Of a DNA stretch of 14,930 nt, positions 14,718 through 14,930 are shown one piece after another. The stretch is from Atribacteria bacterium SCGC AAA255-N14 (GTDB taxonomy: Bacteria; Atribacterota; JS1; SB-45; 34-128). Where the stretch lies: the NCBI GenBank assembly GCA_000405345.1, contig ASPC01000048.1, positions 1 through 14,930 on the forward strand. The letters run 5' to 3'. The notes beneath the pieces are model-generated. The model was not told the DNA's origin and searched no databases. It was given only the letters and a program-made list of their open reading frames with translations. Position 1 is the first letter of the stretch, and every line of letters starts with the position of its first letter. A program made the position numbers and the translations under genes.

Positions 14718-14878
14718 ATCTTGTAATTTGTATTTTTAAACTGTAAACCGAAAACCGATATCTGAAAACTATCTTCTCATCTTGCATCTTGAATTTTATC
14801 TTTTCCTAACTATATACTATATACTCGATACTTTATACTGTTTTCCTATTCACTATTCACTATTTTTATTGTATTACT
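14718..14878. repeat. Spacer with CTTG words and TATATACT tracts
   Basis: No gene is seen. CTTGTAATTTGTATTT (14720-14735) and CTTGCATCTTGAATTTT (14781-14797) resemble 12251-12286. CTATATACTATATACTCGAT (14811-14830), with TTATACTGTTTTC after it, closely resembles 8944-8978. CTATTCACTATTCACTA follows at 14847-14863. The words are those of the other spacers without the ACTAACGACT core. Confidence 0.5.
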
Positions 14879-14911
14879 AAAAAACCCCTATCATTTTAAA
14901 TAAGAGGTTTT
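14879..14911 (-). terminator. Rho-independent terminator after the right-edge tRNA
   Basis: On the minus strand AAAACCTCT (14911-14903) pairs with AGGGGTTTT (14889-14881), with one T-G wobble and a 13-base AT-rich loop. The T-run extends to TTTTTT. It lies 7 bases after the CCA end of the partial tRNA, the right place to end its transcript. Confidence 0.7.
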
Positions 14912-14917
14912 AAAAAT

Positions 14918-14930
14918 TGGTTGCGGGGGG
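14918..14930 (-). tRNA. 3' end of a tRNA, probably initiator tRNA-fMet (cut by window edge)
   Basis: The minus strand reads CCCCCCGCAACCA into the window. It fits the 3' acceptor strand CCCCGCA, discriminator A and CCA of initiator tRNAs. The A at position 72, which would face C1 unpaired, is the initiator hallmark. A terminator follows directly. Only 13 bases are visible, so the identity is provisional. Confidence 0.55.

Noticed and set aside
8696..14878. CRISPR array from the repeated ACTAACGACT words
   Set aside because: Copies are short, drift in sequence, switch orientation and have no regular spacer length; no cas genes are present.

Overview
The window is AT-rich bacterial DNA with tightly packed operons. 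It suggests an anaerobic fermenter that carries a biotin-dependent, sodium-pumping methylmalonyl-CoA decarboxylase and a DUF5693/CsaB/FtsEX/EnvC envelope cluster. The gene content and the odd word-like intergenic repeats resemble uncultured low-GC anaerobes such as Atribacterota or clostridia-like lineages. No taxonomic marker is present, so the placement is a guess.

Left part (1-6249, + strand): a DUF5693 membrane protein, CsaB (polysaccharide pyruvyl transferase), FtsE, FtsX, an EnvC-like coiled-coil/M23 protein, and the first ~74 codons of a CtpA-type S41 protease. The genes overlap or nearly touch and look like one envelope/cell-division operon.

Right part (6722-14496, all - strand): read in the direction of transcription it runs tRNA-Met(CAU), tilS, hpt, meaB, methylmalonyl-CoA epimerase, mmdA, OadG-type subunit, biotin carrier protein, OadB-type Na+ pump subunit. 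MeaB protects a B12 mutase that is not in the window. The epimerase links the mutase to the decarboxylase, which turns (S)-methylmalonyl-CoA into propionyl-CoA and CO2 while exporting Na+. At the right edge lie a terminator and the last 13 bases of what looks like initiator tRNA-fMet.

The most striking structural signal is a perfect 95-bp inverted repeat between 1-95 and 6219-6313. It contains the start codon and 5' end of the DUF5693 gene. The second copy cuts off ctpA in mid-gene, sits exactly where the coding strand switches, and lies just downstream of a good promoter that points into it. The simplest reading is a fold-back join (amplification or assembly chimera, or a real microhomology-mediated inversion). 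If so, the native order is probably ...oadB - promoter - DUF5693 - csaB - ftsE - ftsX - envC - ctpA, all on one strand.

The second signal is in the intergenic spacers. They are built from a recurring set of degenerate words (TAGTCGTTAGTGAATAGT, TATATAGT tracts, AAAAACCATAATT, CTTGCAACTTGTATT, TTCTGGCTTCTG) that sit in opposite orientations at the two ends of a spacer, like terminal inverted repeats. One spacer also holds two 20-bp palindromes with compensated arm changes and an ATTCCC-N8-GGGAAT repeat.
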